Source: Clostridiaceae bacterium (GTDB taxonomy: Bacteria; Bacillota; Clostridia; UBA1212; DUPL01). From it: a stretch of 15,634 bases of DNA. The DNA is taken from assembly GCA_012522035.1 (NCBI GenBank), contig JAAYLF010000417.1:1-15634 (forward strand), read 5' to 3'. Shown here piece after piece: positions 6,967-14,442 of the stretch; within the stretch, counting starts at the first letter, position 1; each line of letters starts with the position of its first letter. A model generated the notes under the pieces. The model had not been told where the DNA came from. It ran no database searches and saw nothing but the letters and a program-made list of their open reading frames with translations. The translations under genes and the position numbers were made by a program.

Positions 6967-9900
6967 TTACTCCTCCTTTTTAGGCTCATAGAATTCTATC
7001 AACCTCTTAACAAGTTCATACTTGTCAGCCGCTGCCTCTTCAGCCTTTCCAAAGAGCTCGTCTGCTCTCTCAGGGAAGGTCTGATTGAGTCTTGTGTAGC
7101 GGGTTTCACTCATTATGAAGTCTCTGTAACTCTTCTTTGGTGGCTGGCTATCCAATGTAAATGGATTCTTGCCCTCCAACAATGCCATTGGGTTGTATCT
7201 GAAGAGTGTCCAGTAGCCGGATTCAACAGCTTCCTTCATGCGAATCTGTGAGTTGCCCATGCCACCCTTAATGCCGTGCATCTCACATGGTGAGTATGCA
7301 ATGATAATGGATGGTCCTGGGTAAGCTTCAGCTTCCTGGAGAGCCTTCAAGGTTTGGTTCAGGTTTGCTCCCATTGCAATCTGAGCTACATAGACATAGC
7401 CGTAGGTCATTGCAATACGTGCAAGGTCTTTCTTGCCGATATCCTTACCAGCTGCAGCAAACTGTGCAACTTGACCCAACTGGGAAGCCTTGGATGCCTG
7501 TCCGCCGGTATTTGAGTAAACTTCTGTATCGAATACGAAGATGTTTACATCTTCACCGGAAGCGATTACATGATCAAGGCCGCCGTAGCCAATATCATAT
7601 GCCCATCCGTCGCCACCGAAGATCCATACGGATTTCTTGGCAAGATAGTTCTTGTATTCAAGAATCTTCTTGGACAGATCGTCAGTATTCTTCTCAAGAA
7701 CCTCGACAAGCTTCTCAGTAGCCTTGAAGTTGGCCTGACCGTCATTCTTTGTATCAAGGTATTCCTTAATTACTGCTCTGTCAGCTTCGTCAGTTGTCTT
7801 CTCAAGGAGTTCCTCAACGTATCCGATGAGTCTTTCTCTCAAAGTCTTCTGACCAAGGTAGATACCATAACCAAACTCAGCATTGTCTTCGAACAAGCTG
7901 TTTGCCCATGCAGGACCTCTTCCTGTCTCACGGTTGACTGTGTAAGGTGTAGCAGGTGCAGAGCCGCCCCAGATGGATGAGCATCCTGTTGCGTTTGCTA
8001 TGTACATTCTCTCACCAAACAGCTGGGTGATGAGGCGTGCATAGGAGGTCTCGGCACAACCTGCGCAGGAGCCTGAGAACTCAAGCAATGGCTGGTTGAA
8101 CTGGCTTCCCTTGACTGTAAAGTCTGCAAAGGAAGTTTCCTTCTTTGTAACGTTTGCAACCATGTAGTCGAATACCTTCTGCTCTTCGAGCAGGCTTTCC
8201 TGAGGAACCATGACGAGTGCCTTTTCCTTTGCAGGAGACTGATTTGCACATACAGAGCAGACCATGCAGTCCATTGAACTTATGGAAATTGCATACATGT
8301 ACTGTTCCACGCCCTTGCCCTTCATCTGAACCATCTTTGCATTCTCTGGAGCATTCTTTGCTTCATTCTCATCAAGCACAAATGGTCTTATGGTAGCATG
8401 TGGGCAGACAAATGCACACTGGTTGCACTGTATGCAGTTCTCTGGAATCCACACTGGCACATCAACAGCAACTCCACGCTTCTCGTAAGCAGAGGATCCC
8501 TGTGGGAATGTGCCGTCTGCATGATCCACGAATACGGATACAGGCAGTGAATCTCCATCCATGAGGGATGCGGGCTTGAGGATGTTCTTAACGAACTTGA
8601 CAAGCTCAGGACGATCTCCTGTGATTGCCTCTTCCTCTTCTTTTGTATCGAGATTCTTCCACTCTTCTGGTACGTCAATCTTAACTATGGCGTTAACGCC
8701 TGCATCAATAGCCTTCCAGTTCATTTCGACTATTGCTTCGCCCTTGGAGATGTAGGAGTCTCTTGCTGCCTTCTTCATGTACTCAACAGCCTTGTCTATA
8801 GGCAGAATGTTTGCAATTGCAAAGAATGCAGACTGCAGAACCGTGTTGGTACGCTTGCCCATTCCAATCTCACGAGCGATATCGATTGCGTTGATTATAT
8901 AGAAATTAATGTTGTTTACAGCAATGTATTTCTTAACCTTGTTTGGCAGGTGTGTATCAAGTTCTTCAGGTGTCCACTGGCAGTTAAGCAGGAAGGATCC
9001 ACCTGGCTTGACATCACGAACAATGTCAAATCCTTTTACTATGTAGGAGGGGTTGTGGCAGGCAACAAAGTCCGCCTTCTTTACATAGTATGAAGACTTG
9101 ATAGGCTGATCTCCAAATCTCAGGTGGGATATGGTAACTCCGCCTGTCTTCTTGGAGTCGTATTGGAAATAAGCCTGGATGTATTTATCTGTATGGTCAC
9201 CAATAATCTTGATGGAGTTCTTGTTGGCACCAACAGTACCGTCACCGCCAAGACCCCAGAACTTGCAGCTGATGGTTCCTTTGGGCTGGGTGTCTGGTGC
9301 AGGCTTCTCTTCAAGAGAGAGATGTGTAACATCGTCAACAATTCCGATGGTAAAGCCGTTCTTTGGCTCATCCTTTTCAAGGTTTTCATAAACAGCAAAA
9401 ATGCTTGAAGGTGGTGTATCCTTTGAACCAAGTCCGTAACGGCCGCCTACAACCTTGACATTGATGCCCTTTGTAGCCAGTGCAGTAACAACGTCAAGAT
9501 ACAAAGGCTCGCCAAGGGCGCCAGGCTCTTTTGTTCTGTCAAGAACCGCAATCTTCTTAACGGTCTTTGGCAGAGCTTCGATAAGTCTGTCCGCTCTGAA
9601 AGGACGATACAGTCTAACCTTGACCAAACCTACTTTTTCACCCTTGTCAACCATGTAGTCGATAACTTCTTCGATTACGTCATTGACTGAACCCATGGCA
9701 ATGATAACTCTCTCTGCTTCCGGGTGACCGTAGTAGTTAAACAATTTATAATTCGTTCCAATCTTCTTGTTAACCATGTCCATATATTCTTCAACAATAG
9801 CTGGAAGAGCATCATAATACTTGTTGCATGCTTCCCTGTGCTGGAAGAATATATCTCCATTTTCCGCACTTCCGCGCAGTACTGGATTTTCAGGATTCAA

Positions 9901-10521
9901 AGCCCTGTTTCTGAACTCAGCAAGAGCTTCCTTGTCTATCATTTCTTCCAGATCCTTGTAGTCCCAAACCGCTACCTTCTGGATTTCATGGCTTGTCCTA
10001 AAACCATCAAAGAAATTAATGAATGGTACGCGACCCTTGATTGCAGCAAGGTGTGCAATTGCGCCCAGGTCCATTACTTCCTGTGCATTTGTGCAGCAAA
10101 GCATTGCACAGCCAGTCTGACGGCATGCATAGACGTCTGAATGATCTCCAAAGATATTCAACGCATGCGATGCAACGGTTCTTGCTGAAACATGAACCAC
10201 TCCCGGCAATAACTCTCCTGCAATTTTATACAAGTTGGGAATCATAAGAAGTAAACCTTGAGAAGCAGTATATGTAGTAGTTAATGCGCCTGAAGCAAGA
10301 CTTCCGTGTACTGTTCCAGCTGCTCCCGCCTCCGATTGCATTTCTACGACTTTTACTTTGTCGCCAAAAATATTCTTGAGTCCATTTGCTGACCAAGAGT
10401 CGGTAAGCTCGGCCATAACACTGGATGGTGTTATTGGATAAATTGCTGCTACTTCAGTAAAAGCATAACTGACATGTGCTGCAGCGGTGTTACCGTCCAT
10501 TGATTTAAACTTTCTTGTCAT
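6967..10521 (-). CDS. nifJ: Pyruvate:ferredoxin (flavodoxin) oxidoreductase
   Basis: A complete 1184-residue single-chain enzyme that oxidises pyruvate with CoA to acetyl-CoA and CO2 and reduces ferredoxin or flavodoxin. The start ATG has AGGAGG 8 bases upstream. In order: the N-terminal pyrimidine-binding domain (YPITPSSVMAE near 29), a transketolase C-like domain (to about 410), the gamma-type domain with GLGGDGTVGANK near 426, a two-cluster ferredoxin domain, and the thiamine-diphosphate domain with GDGWAYDIGYGG near 969. The proximal cluster ligands are present at Cys819, Cys822, Cys847 and Cys1079, with the same 25-residue spacing between the second and third as in the Desulfovibrio africanus enzyme. 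The first ferredoxin motif, Cys696/699/702/706, is normal. The second reads CMVCSVCANQSP (752-763), with Ser762 where the fourth Cys is expected. The gene is monocistronic with its own promoter and terminator. Confidence 0.97.
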   Translation of the reverse strand: MTRKFKSMDGNTAAAHVSYAFTEVAAIYPITPSSVMAELTDSWSANGLKNIFGDKVKVVEMQSEAGAAGTVHGSLASGALTTTYTASQGLLLMIPNLYKIAGELLPGVVHVSARTVASHALNIFGDHSDVYACRQTGCAMLCCTNAQEVMDLGAIAHLAAIKGRVPFINFFDGFRTSHEIQKVAVWDYKDLEEMIDKEALAEFRNRALNPENPVLRGSAENGDIFFQHREACNKYYDALPAIVEEYMDMVNKKIGTNYKLFNYYGHPEAERVIIAMGSVNDVIEEVIDYMVDKGEKVGLVKVRLYRPFRADRLIEALPKTVKKIAVLDRTKEPGALGEPLYLDVVTALATKGINVKVVGGRYGLGSKDTPPSSIFAVYENLEKDEPKNGFTIGIVDDVTHLSLEEKPAPDTQPKGTISCKFWGLGGDGTVGANKNSIKIIGDHTDKYIQAYFQYDSKKTGGVTISHLRFGDQPIKSSYYVKKADFVACHNPSYIVKGFDIVRDVKPGGSFLLNCQWTPEELDTHLPNKVKKYIAVNNINFYIINAIDIAREIGMGKRTNTVLQSAFFAIANILPIDKAVEYMKKAARDSYISKGEAIVEMNWKAIDAGVNAIVKIDVPEEWKNLDTKEEEEAITGDRPELVKFVKNILKPASLMDGDSLPVSVFVDHADGTFPQGSSAYEKRGVAVDVPVWIPENCIQCNQCAFVCPHATIRPFVLDENEAKNAPENAKMVQMKGKGVEQYMYAISISSMDCMVCSVCANQSPAKEKALVMVPQESLLEEQKVFDYMVANVTKKETSFADFTVKGSQFNQPLLEFSGSCAGCAETSYARLITQLFGERMYIANATGCSSIWGGSAPATPYTVNRETGRGPAWANSLFEDNAEFGYGIYLGQKTLRERLIGYVEELLEKTTDEADRAVIKEYLDTKNDGQANFKATEKLVEVLEKNTDDLSKKILEYKNYLAKKSVWIFGGDGWAYDIGYGGLDHVIASGEDVNIFVFDTEVYSNTGGQASKASQLGQVAQFAAAGKDIGKKDLARIAMTYGYVYVAQIAMGANLNQTLKALQEAEAYPGPSIIIAYSPCEMHGIKGGMGNSQIRMKEAVESGYWTLFRYNPMALLEGKNPFTLDSQPPKKSYRDFIMSETRYTRLNQTFPERADELFGKAEEAAADKYELVKRLIEFYEPKKEE

Positions 10522-10586
10522 GTAAAATGCCTCCTATATTAATGAGCTATATTAGAAAAACGGCGATTGTGTTATATCAAACAACA

Positions 10587-10604
10587 ACGTTAATATCTTA
10601 ACAT
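10587..10604. promoter_or_regulatory. Rex-like operator over the nifJ -10 box
   Basis: The palindrome GTTAATATCTTAAC (10589-10602) fits the core of the clostridial Rex consensus TTGTTAANNNNTTAACAA, with mismatches only in the outer bases. It covers the proposed -10, where a bound repressor would block RNA polymerase. Rex senses NADH/NAD+ and controls fermentation genes. The Rex assignment is inference; AT-rich palindromes also occur by chance. Confidence 0.5.
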
Positions 10605-10623
10605 ATTTTAATGGTAAAGTAAA
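10595..10623 (-). promoter_or_regulatory. Promoter of nifJ
   Basis: On the minus strand TTTACT (10618-10623) and TAAGAT (10595-10600) are 17 bases apart. The transcript would start near 10588, about 67 bases before the ATG. A 9-bp inverted repeat (10598-10606 and 10630-10638) flanks the -35 box. Confidence 0.55.
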
Positions 10624-10669
10624 GAAATTATATGTTAACAACTCTTTCACTCCAGCGCGGCAAATCAAT

Positions 10670-10704
10670 AAAATTTTCACCTCTCATACACAACGAGAGG
10701 TGAA
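10670..10704 (-). terminator. Rho-independent terminator of the lipoprotein-NPCBM operon
   Basis: On the minus strand TTCACCTCTC and GAGAGGTGAA form a perfect 10-bp stem with a 9-base loop, followed by AATTTTATT. It lies 6 bases after the NPCBM gene stop. The T tract is interrupted, so termination may be partial, with readthrough into the nifJ promoter region. Confidence 0.82.
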
Positions 10705-10710
10705 GCTGGC

Positions 10711-11628
10711 TTATTGCTTTCTTCTAAGTACAATTATGGCAACCACCACTGCCACAACCACCACAGCAGCCGCCACAACAGCAATTATAATACCAGGATT
10801 TCCGTCCTCTTGTTCAGTTTCTTCTGTCGGCTCTTCTGTTTCCTCCTTCGATTGGGTTGGGGCTGGAGTTTCATCTTCAACCACGGTTACTTCAAAGGTA
10901 TAGGTCTTTCCTTCATACGTAACTGTTATGGTTTTGGTGCCTGGTGTTTCACTGTCAAATCCTGAGACCATGTCTCCAGTAAGCATGCCGTCAACTTCCA
11001 TTCCGTTTGAATAGACAATGGTGTAGAATCCGCCGCTTGGTGAAAACTCTTCACCAATCTTGTACTCCGTTTTGCTTACCTGCCTCTTCTCCTTGAAATC
11101 GGTTACTTCAAGATTTACAAGCATTGGTGAGCCCCAGGTGGATGTGTCATAATCCACACCATCAAGACCTCCATTAACTTCCAGTTTCAACTCCTTCGTT
11201 CCCTCTGGGATTCTTGCAACACATGCAACAGGCAGATCTCCCACTGCTATTGTCTCACTTTCATAAATAACCTCACCATCCGCCCAAACCACAAAGATTA
11301 CATGGGCGCCACGGGCTTCGAGCACCGCATTTTTGCCCAAATACGCTGCAAAATGTGTGTAGTTGTATTCAGAAATGTCGTATACAATTTCACTGGGCTC
11401 TGAAGCACTTATAGGATGGGCTTCAATGGAATGGGGGTATTTGAAATCTCCATCACCATGCCTGATAGTTCCCTCAATATCAAAGAGGGGATTTACATAC
11501 CCGGTCGCACTTACATGCTCAATCGTGGTCAAATACAATACATCCTCGTTTTCGTTCTCCTCGGCAAGGACAAAAAACAATGATGCTGCAAGAAACAATG
11601 TGATAACAACAAACAACACCTTTCTCAT
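10711..11628 (-). CDS. Cell-surface protein: NPCBM domain, Ig-like domain, C-terminal membrane anchor
   Basis: 305 residues from ATG 11628, with AAAGGAGG upstream. Residues 1-22 are a signal peptide (cleavage likely after VLA). Residues about 30-178 resemble an NPCBM carbohydrate-binding domain: YPHSIEAHP, VYDISEYNYTHFAAYLG, VIFVVWADGEVIYES and ELKLEVNGG fit its strands. Residues about 188-258 form a bacterial Ig-like domain (YKIGEEF, TPGTKTITVTYEGKTYTFEVTV). A Pro/Thr/Glu-rich linker (259-283) leads to one Val/Ala-rich membrane helix (284-305) and a short RRKQ tail. There is no LPXTG motif, so anchoring should be by the helix. The gene follows the lipoprotein glycosidase after 18 bases and is probably co-translated with it. 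The likely role is to hold sugar polymers at the cell surface; the ligand is unknown. Confidence 0.82.
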   Translation of the reverse strand: MRKVLFVVITLFLAASLFFVLAEENENEDVLYLTTIEHVSATGYVNPLFDIEGTIRHGDGDFKYPHSIEAHPISASEPSEIVYDISEYNYTHFAAYLGKNAVLEARGAHVIFVVWADGEVIYESETIAVGDLPVACVARIPEGTKELKLEVNGGLDGVDYDTSTWGSPMLVNLEVTDFKEKRQVSKTEYKIGEEFSPSGGFYTIVYSNGMEVDGMLTGDMVSGFDSETPGTKTITVTYEGKTYTFEVTVVEDETPAPTQSKEETEEPTEETEQEDGNPGIIIAVVAAAVVVVAVVVAIIVLRRKQ

Positions 11629-11646
11629 AAAGCCTTTCCTCCTTTA

Positions 11647-12690
11647 TCAGTTCTCTATAATCTTGTATTTCCCACTCCTTATCTGCTGTATATAGTCCTT
11701 TGTCATCTCCCAGTACATGGCTGTACTAATCTCACCCTTTTCATCCGTCCATTTTTCAATTCCATTGTTCATTCTGCTTGTGTCAGCAGGGAAAATTGCT
11801 GTGTTCTCCGCATACTCGTTGAACGAATTGATAACCACAATTTTCGGTTTCTGTTCCGCCATCAACAATTTCTCCCACTGCTCCCTATACCATTTGCCCT
11901 GATTGCGCATTACCGGTGGTGCACCTTTTCTGTTATTCCAACCAGGCATTACCACAACCACTTCCTCATGCAGCTGCGTGCCCTTGTCAAACGCCCAGCC
12001 ATAGCGCCCTGGATTGCTTCCGTTGTCCGCATACCTTATGGTGAACATCTCTCCATATGTCTTCTTGCCATCATAGTTCTTCCAAAGTTTCTCTCCACCG
12101 TCCCCATAAACAATAAGCAGGGGTTTGCCATCCAGATAGTAGTGATAATCGGCTGAGCCAAACTCCTGCATACAGTATCTGTCCCAAAGTATTTTTGCCT
12201 CCTGTTCAATACTTGCAGCATTGTTGGACCATTGAATTGCACCAATGGCCGAGCAGTATTTGATGGGTCTGTTTTCCGGATTGTCATTCCAGACCTTGAT
12301 GCATTGAGCAAACTTCAATGCTCTTTCGTTAATATAACCATTTTCCACATCAATGTGATTCGTCTGGTCCATTATGACAAAATCTATGCCCAGTTCGGCC
12401 ATTTTCTCCAAGTGAAAGAATATGACCTCCTCATCCAGGGAATCATATTTTCCGTAAGTCCCATCCGGAAGCAGTACATCGTACTGTATGTCCCATGCTT
12501 TCCACGTGTTCCTTTGTACTGAATCGGAATTTTCGTCAAGATATGCGTACCATACGCTGTACCAGATACCAATATCACAATCAGCAGGCTCTCTTTCAAT
12601 ATATTTCACCTTGCCACCTCCATTCTTATCGCATGCTGTTAAAAGAACCAGGGTTAGAACAATCAATATGAAACAAATCATTCTTTTCAT
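11647..12690 (-). CDS. Lipoprotein, putative GH71/GH99-like glycosidase
   Basis: 347 residues; the start chosen is MKRMICF at 12690, with GGAGGG upstream, rather than the ATG at 12711. A signal of about 18 residues ends in the lipobox LLTAC, so the mature protein should be a membrane-anchored lipoprotein facing outside. The mature part resembles TIM-barrel proteins of the GH71/GH99/WbsX group: it starts with DIGIWYSVWY, carries MAELGIDFVIMDQTNH (strand with acidic end) and VVINSFNEYAEN, which corresponds to the W-N-E-W-A-E motif of that group. The acidic residues in IMDQT and FNEYAEN are the candidate catalytic ones. Family members act on mannans or other glycans, but this assignment comes from motif resemblance only. 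It is the first gene of a two-gene operon with the NPCBM surface protein and is intact. Confidence 0.72.
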   Translation of the reverse strand: MKRMICFILIVLTLVLLTACDKNGGGKVKYIEREPADCDIGIWYSVWYAYLDENSDSVQRNTWKAWDIQYDVLLPDGTYGKYDSLDEEVIFFHLEKMAELGIDFVIMDQTNHIDVENGYINERALKFAQCIKVWNDNPENRPIKYCSAIGAIQWSNNAASIEQEAKILWDRYCMQEFGSADYHYYLDGKPLLIVYGDGGEKLWKNYDGKKTYGEMFTIRYADNGSNPGRYGWAFDKGTQLHEEVVVVMPGWNNRKGAPPVMRNQGKWYREQWEKLLMAEQKPKIVVINSFNEYAENTAIFPADTSRMNNGIEKWTDEKGEISTAMYWEMTKDYIQQIRSGKYKIIEN

Positions 12691-12723
12691 CGTGTTCCCT
12701 CCATTTTGCATTCAGTAAAGCAG

Positions 12724-12748
12724 AAAAAAACGCCACGACCTTCATGGC
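12724..12748 (-). terminator. Intrinsic terminator inside the lipoprotein leader
   Basis: On the minus strand GCCATGA and TCGTGGC pair over 7 bases (one G-T) around a 3-base loop and run directly into G and seven T. It lies 34 bases upstream of the lipoprotein ATG. Confidence 0.65.
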
Positions 12749-12844
12749 ATTTAAAATCATCCACATTCCTCACTAAATATGAATATATACTCCACGTATA
12801 AAAGCATCATTTGGGCACACCGCCTTTTTTTCGCACACAACTGT
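12724..12844 (-). ncRNA. Candidate leader RNA or small RNA upstream of the lipoprotein operon
   Basis: A good promoter (12851-12879) would start RNA near 12844, and an intrinsic terminator ends it at about 12724, before the lipoprotein ATG at 12690. Small hairpins precede it: GGC-GGTGT-GCC and TATAC-GTGGA-GTATA. This fits a premature-termination control element or a separate RNA of about 120 bases. It does not match any riboswitch class I know, and I found no clear alternative antiterminator pairing. Confidence 0.35.
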
Positions 12845-12850
12845 ATATTA

Positions 12851-12879
12851 TTTATACAACAAATATGCACTATTGTAAA
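12851..12879 (-). promoter_or_regulatory. Sigma-A promoter for the lipoprotein-NPCBM operon
   Basis: On the minus strand TTTACA (12874-12879) and TATAAA (12851-12856) are exactly 17 bases apart, each matching 5 of 6 consensus bases. Confidence 0.65.
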
Positions 12880-12946
12880 GATGCACAACTGATACAAGTT
12901 CTTTTCTTCATTAAAGTTTTATTAATACAAATTTACAATACATCGG

Positions 12947-12975
12947 TGGACATGAGGCATGCTATTATGTAATAT
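12947..12975 (+). promoter_or_regulatory. Promoter for the MATE gene
   Basis: TGGACA (12947-12952) and TAATAT (12970-12975) are 17 bases apart. The start would be near 12982, giving a leader of about 35 bases that ends in the AGGAG ribosome site at 13006. Confidence 0.55.
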
Positions 12976-13016
12976 ATATGCAATTTCATAAAAAAATAAT
13001 ATTACAGGAGTAGTAT

Positions 13017-14389
13017 ATGGAGCATGGAAATCCTTTAGGTGAAGAAAGAATAATAAAATTGTTGGCCAGATTTTCAGTTCCTGCAATCGTGGGAATGATG
13101 GTTAACGCACTGTATAACATTGTCGATAGAATCTTCATAGGCAACAGTGATTATCTTGGCAACAACGGTCTTGCAGCCGCCACGGTCTGTTTTCCAATAA
13201 TGATTATAGTTTTGGCAGTGGGCCTTTTATTCGGTATCGGGGGGCAACCCTGTTTTCCATTAGACTGGGTGAAGGCAGGAAAGAGGATGCTGAAAGAGTT
13301 CTTGGCAATGCCTTTGTTCTTTTGGTTCTCGGCGGCCTTGTCGTTTCAGTATTGGGTCTTGCTTTCATGAAAAAACTTCTGATATATTTTGGTGCCAGCA
13401 AGGCCACTCTTCCGTATGCAGAAGAGTACTTGAGCGTAATTTTCTTTGGCTCTGTCTTCCAGGTAGTAAGCATTGGCCTCAATCACTTCATACGGGCAGA
13501 CGGAAGTCCCAAAATCGCAATGCTGACCATGTTCTTCGGAGCCGGGCTTAACACTGTCCTCGATCCTTTGTTCATATACGTCTTCAGGATGGGCATGGCA
13601 GGTGCAGCGCTTGCAACAATTCTTTCTCAAATGGCTTCAGCCATTTGGGTTACATTATACTTCCTGGGTAAAAGAAGCAAAAACAAACTGAGATTAAGAA
13701 ACATGCCGCTGAAGCTGGCAATTGTTGTAAAAATAGTTGTTCTCGGTATGCCAAACTTTCTTCTTCAGGTAGCAAACAGCTTTCTGAATATAACTTTAAA
13801 CAAGACCATATATGACTACGGCGGGAACATTGCAGTATCAGGCATGGGTGTTGTAAACAGCATCCAAACGCTTCTTCTCATGCCTATCATCGGCCTCAAC
13901 CAGGGAGTACAACCTATAATCAGCTACAACTTCGGAGCAAAGAAATATGACAGGGTAAAAAGTGCTGCCAAGAGCGCCATTTTTGCAGCCACGGTTGTGG
14001 TGGTTCTTGGATTTGTAATTACAAGGCTGCTGCCTGTTCAGTTAGTCTCCATGTTCAACCGGGATGAGGAATTGCTCGCATTTGGAAAGCATGCAGTGCA
14101 GGCATGGTTCCTGCTTCTCCCCGTTGTTGGTTTTCAGATAATTGGCTCAAGCTTCTTCCAAGCAATAGGCAGGGCAAAATCCGCCATGTTTCTGACGCTG
14201 ACAAGGCAGGTTATCCTTCTCCTTCCTGCAATTGTTGTTTTTGCAAAATTGTTCGGCCTCAAAGGAATACTCTACGCAGCTCCTTTTGCAGACTTCTTCT
14301 CCTTTGTGCTGACTTTTATATGGTTTGTTTTTGGAATCAGGAGCCTTTCAAAATTGCAAAACCAGACACAAAATATACATTTGAAATAA
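13017..14389 (+). pseudogene. MATE-family efflux transporter, frameshifted
   Basis: ATG 13017 lies 6 bases after AGGAG. The first frame reads as a MATE N-terminus (NPLGEERIIKLLARFSVP, ALYNIVDRIFIG), then loses sense after LLFGIGG, at a run of six G (13239-13244), and stops at 13370. The correct continuation, GATLFSIRLGEG and onward, is one frame over and runs to 14389. With seven G the protein would be 457 residues, the usual MATE size, with about 12 membrane helices and the second-half motifs GLNQGVQPIISYNFGAKKY and IGSSFFQAIGRAK. Such proteins export drugs or metabolites in exchange for Na+ or H+. The gene has its own promoter and no terminator before fhs, so it may read through. The rest of the frame is well preserved, which argues for a sequencing error or a recent mutation. 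Confidence 0.9.
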
Positions 14390-14409
14390 AAAAGCATACA
14401 GTATATAAT
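14381..14409 (+). promoter_or_regulatory. Sigma-A promoter of fhs, overlapping the end of the MATE gene
   Basis: TTGAAA (14381-14386) and a perfect TATAAT (14404-14409) are separated by exactly 17 bases. The -35 box is made of the last two MATE codons. The start would be near 14416, about 27 bases before the fhs ATG. Confidence 0.75.
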
Positions 14410-14442
14410 ATGTAGCTAAAATATAAATAAAGGAGTACATCA

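Larger units (their letters stand above)
12691..13016. other. Divergent intergenic region between lipoprotein and MATE genes
   Basis: This 326-base gap holds two outward-facing promoters (minus strand 12851-12879, plus strand 12947-12975) and an intrinsic terminator in the lipoprotein leader (12724-12748). I see no gene of convincing length. A 28-codon GTG-started frame (12773-12687, minus) overlaps the lipoprotein start as ATGA but has no ribosome site. Confidence 0.6.

Noticed and set aside
7311..7721. Plus-strand ORFs inside nifJ (also 7570-7980 and 9724-10140)
   Set aside because: They lie antisense to an intact, highly conserved gene and have atypical residue use; they are shadows of its codons.
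10700..10903. Plus-strand Thr/Ala-rich ORF
   Set aside because: It is the reverse complement of the Val/Ala-rich membrane helix and Glu-rich linker of the NPCBM protein, not a gene.
12751..12844. Known riboswitch (c-di-GMP, SAM, glycine, preQ1) or T-box in the lipoprotein leader
   Set aside because: None of the conserved core sequences of these classes is present; only short hairpins and the terminator can be supported.
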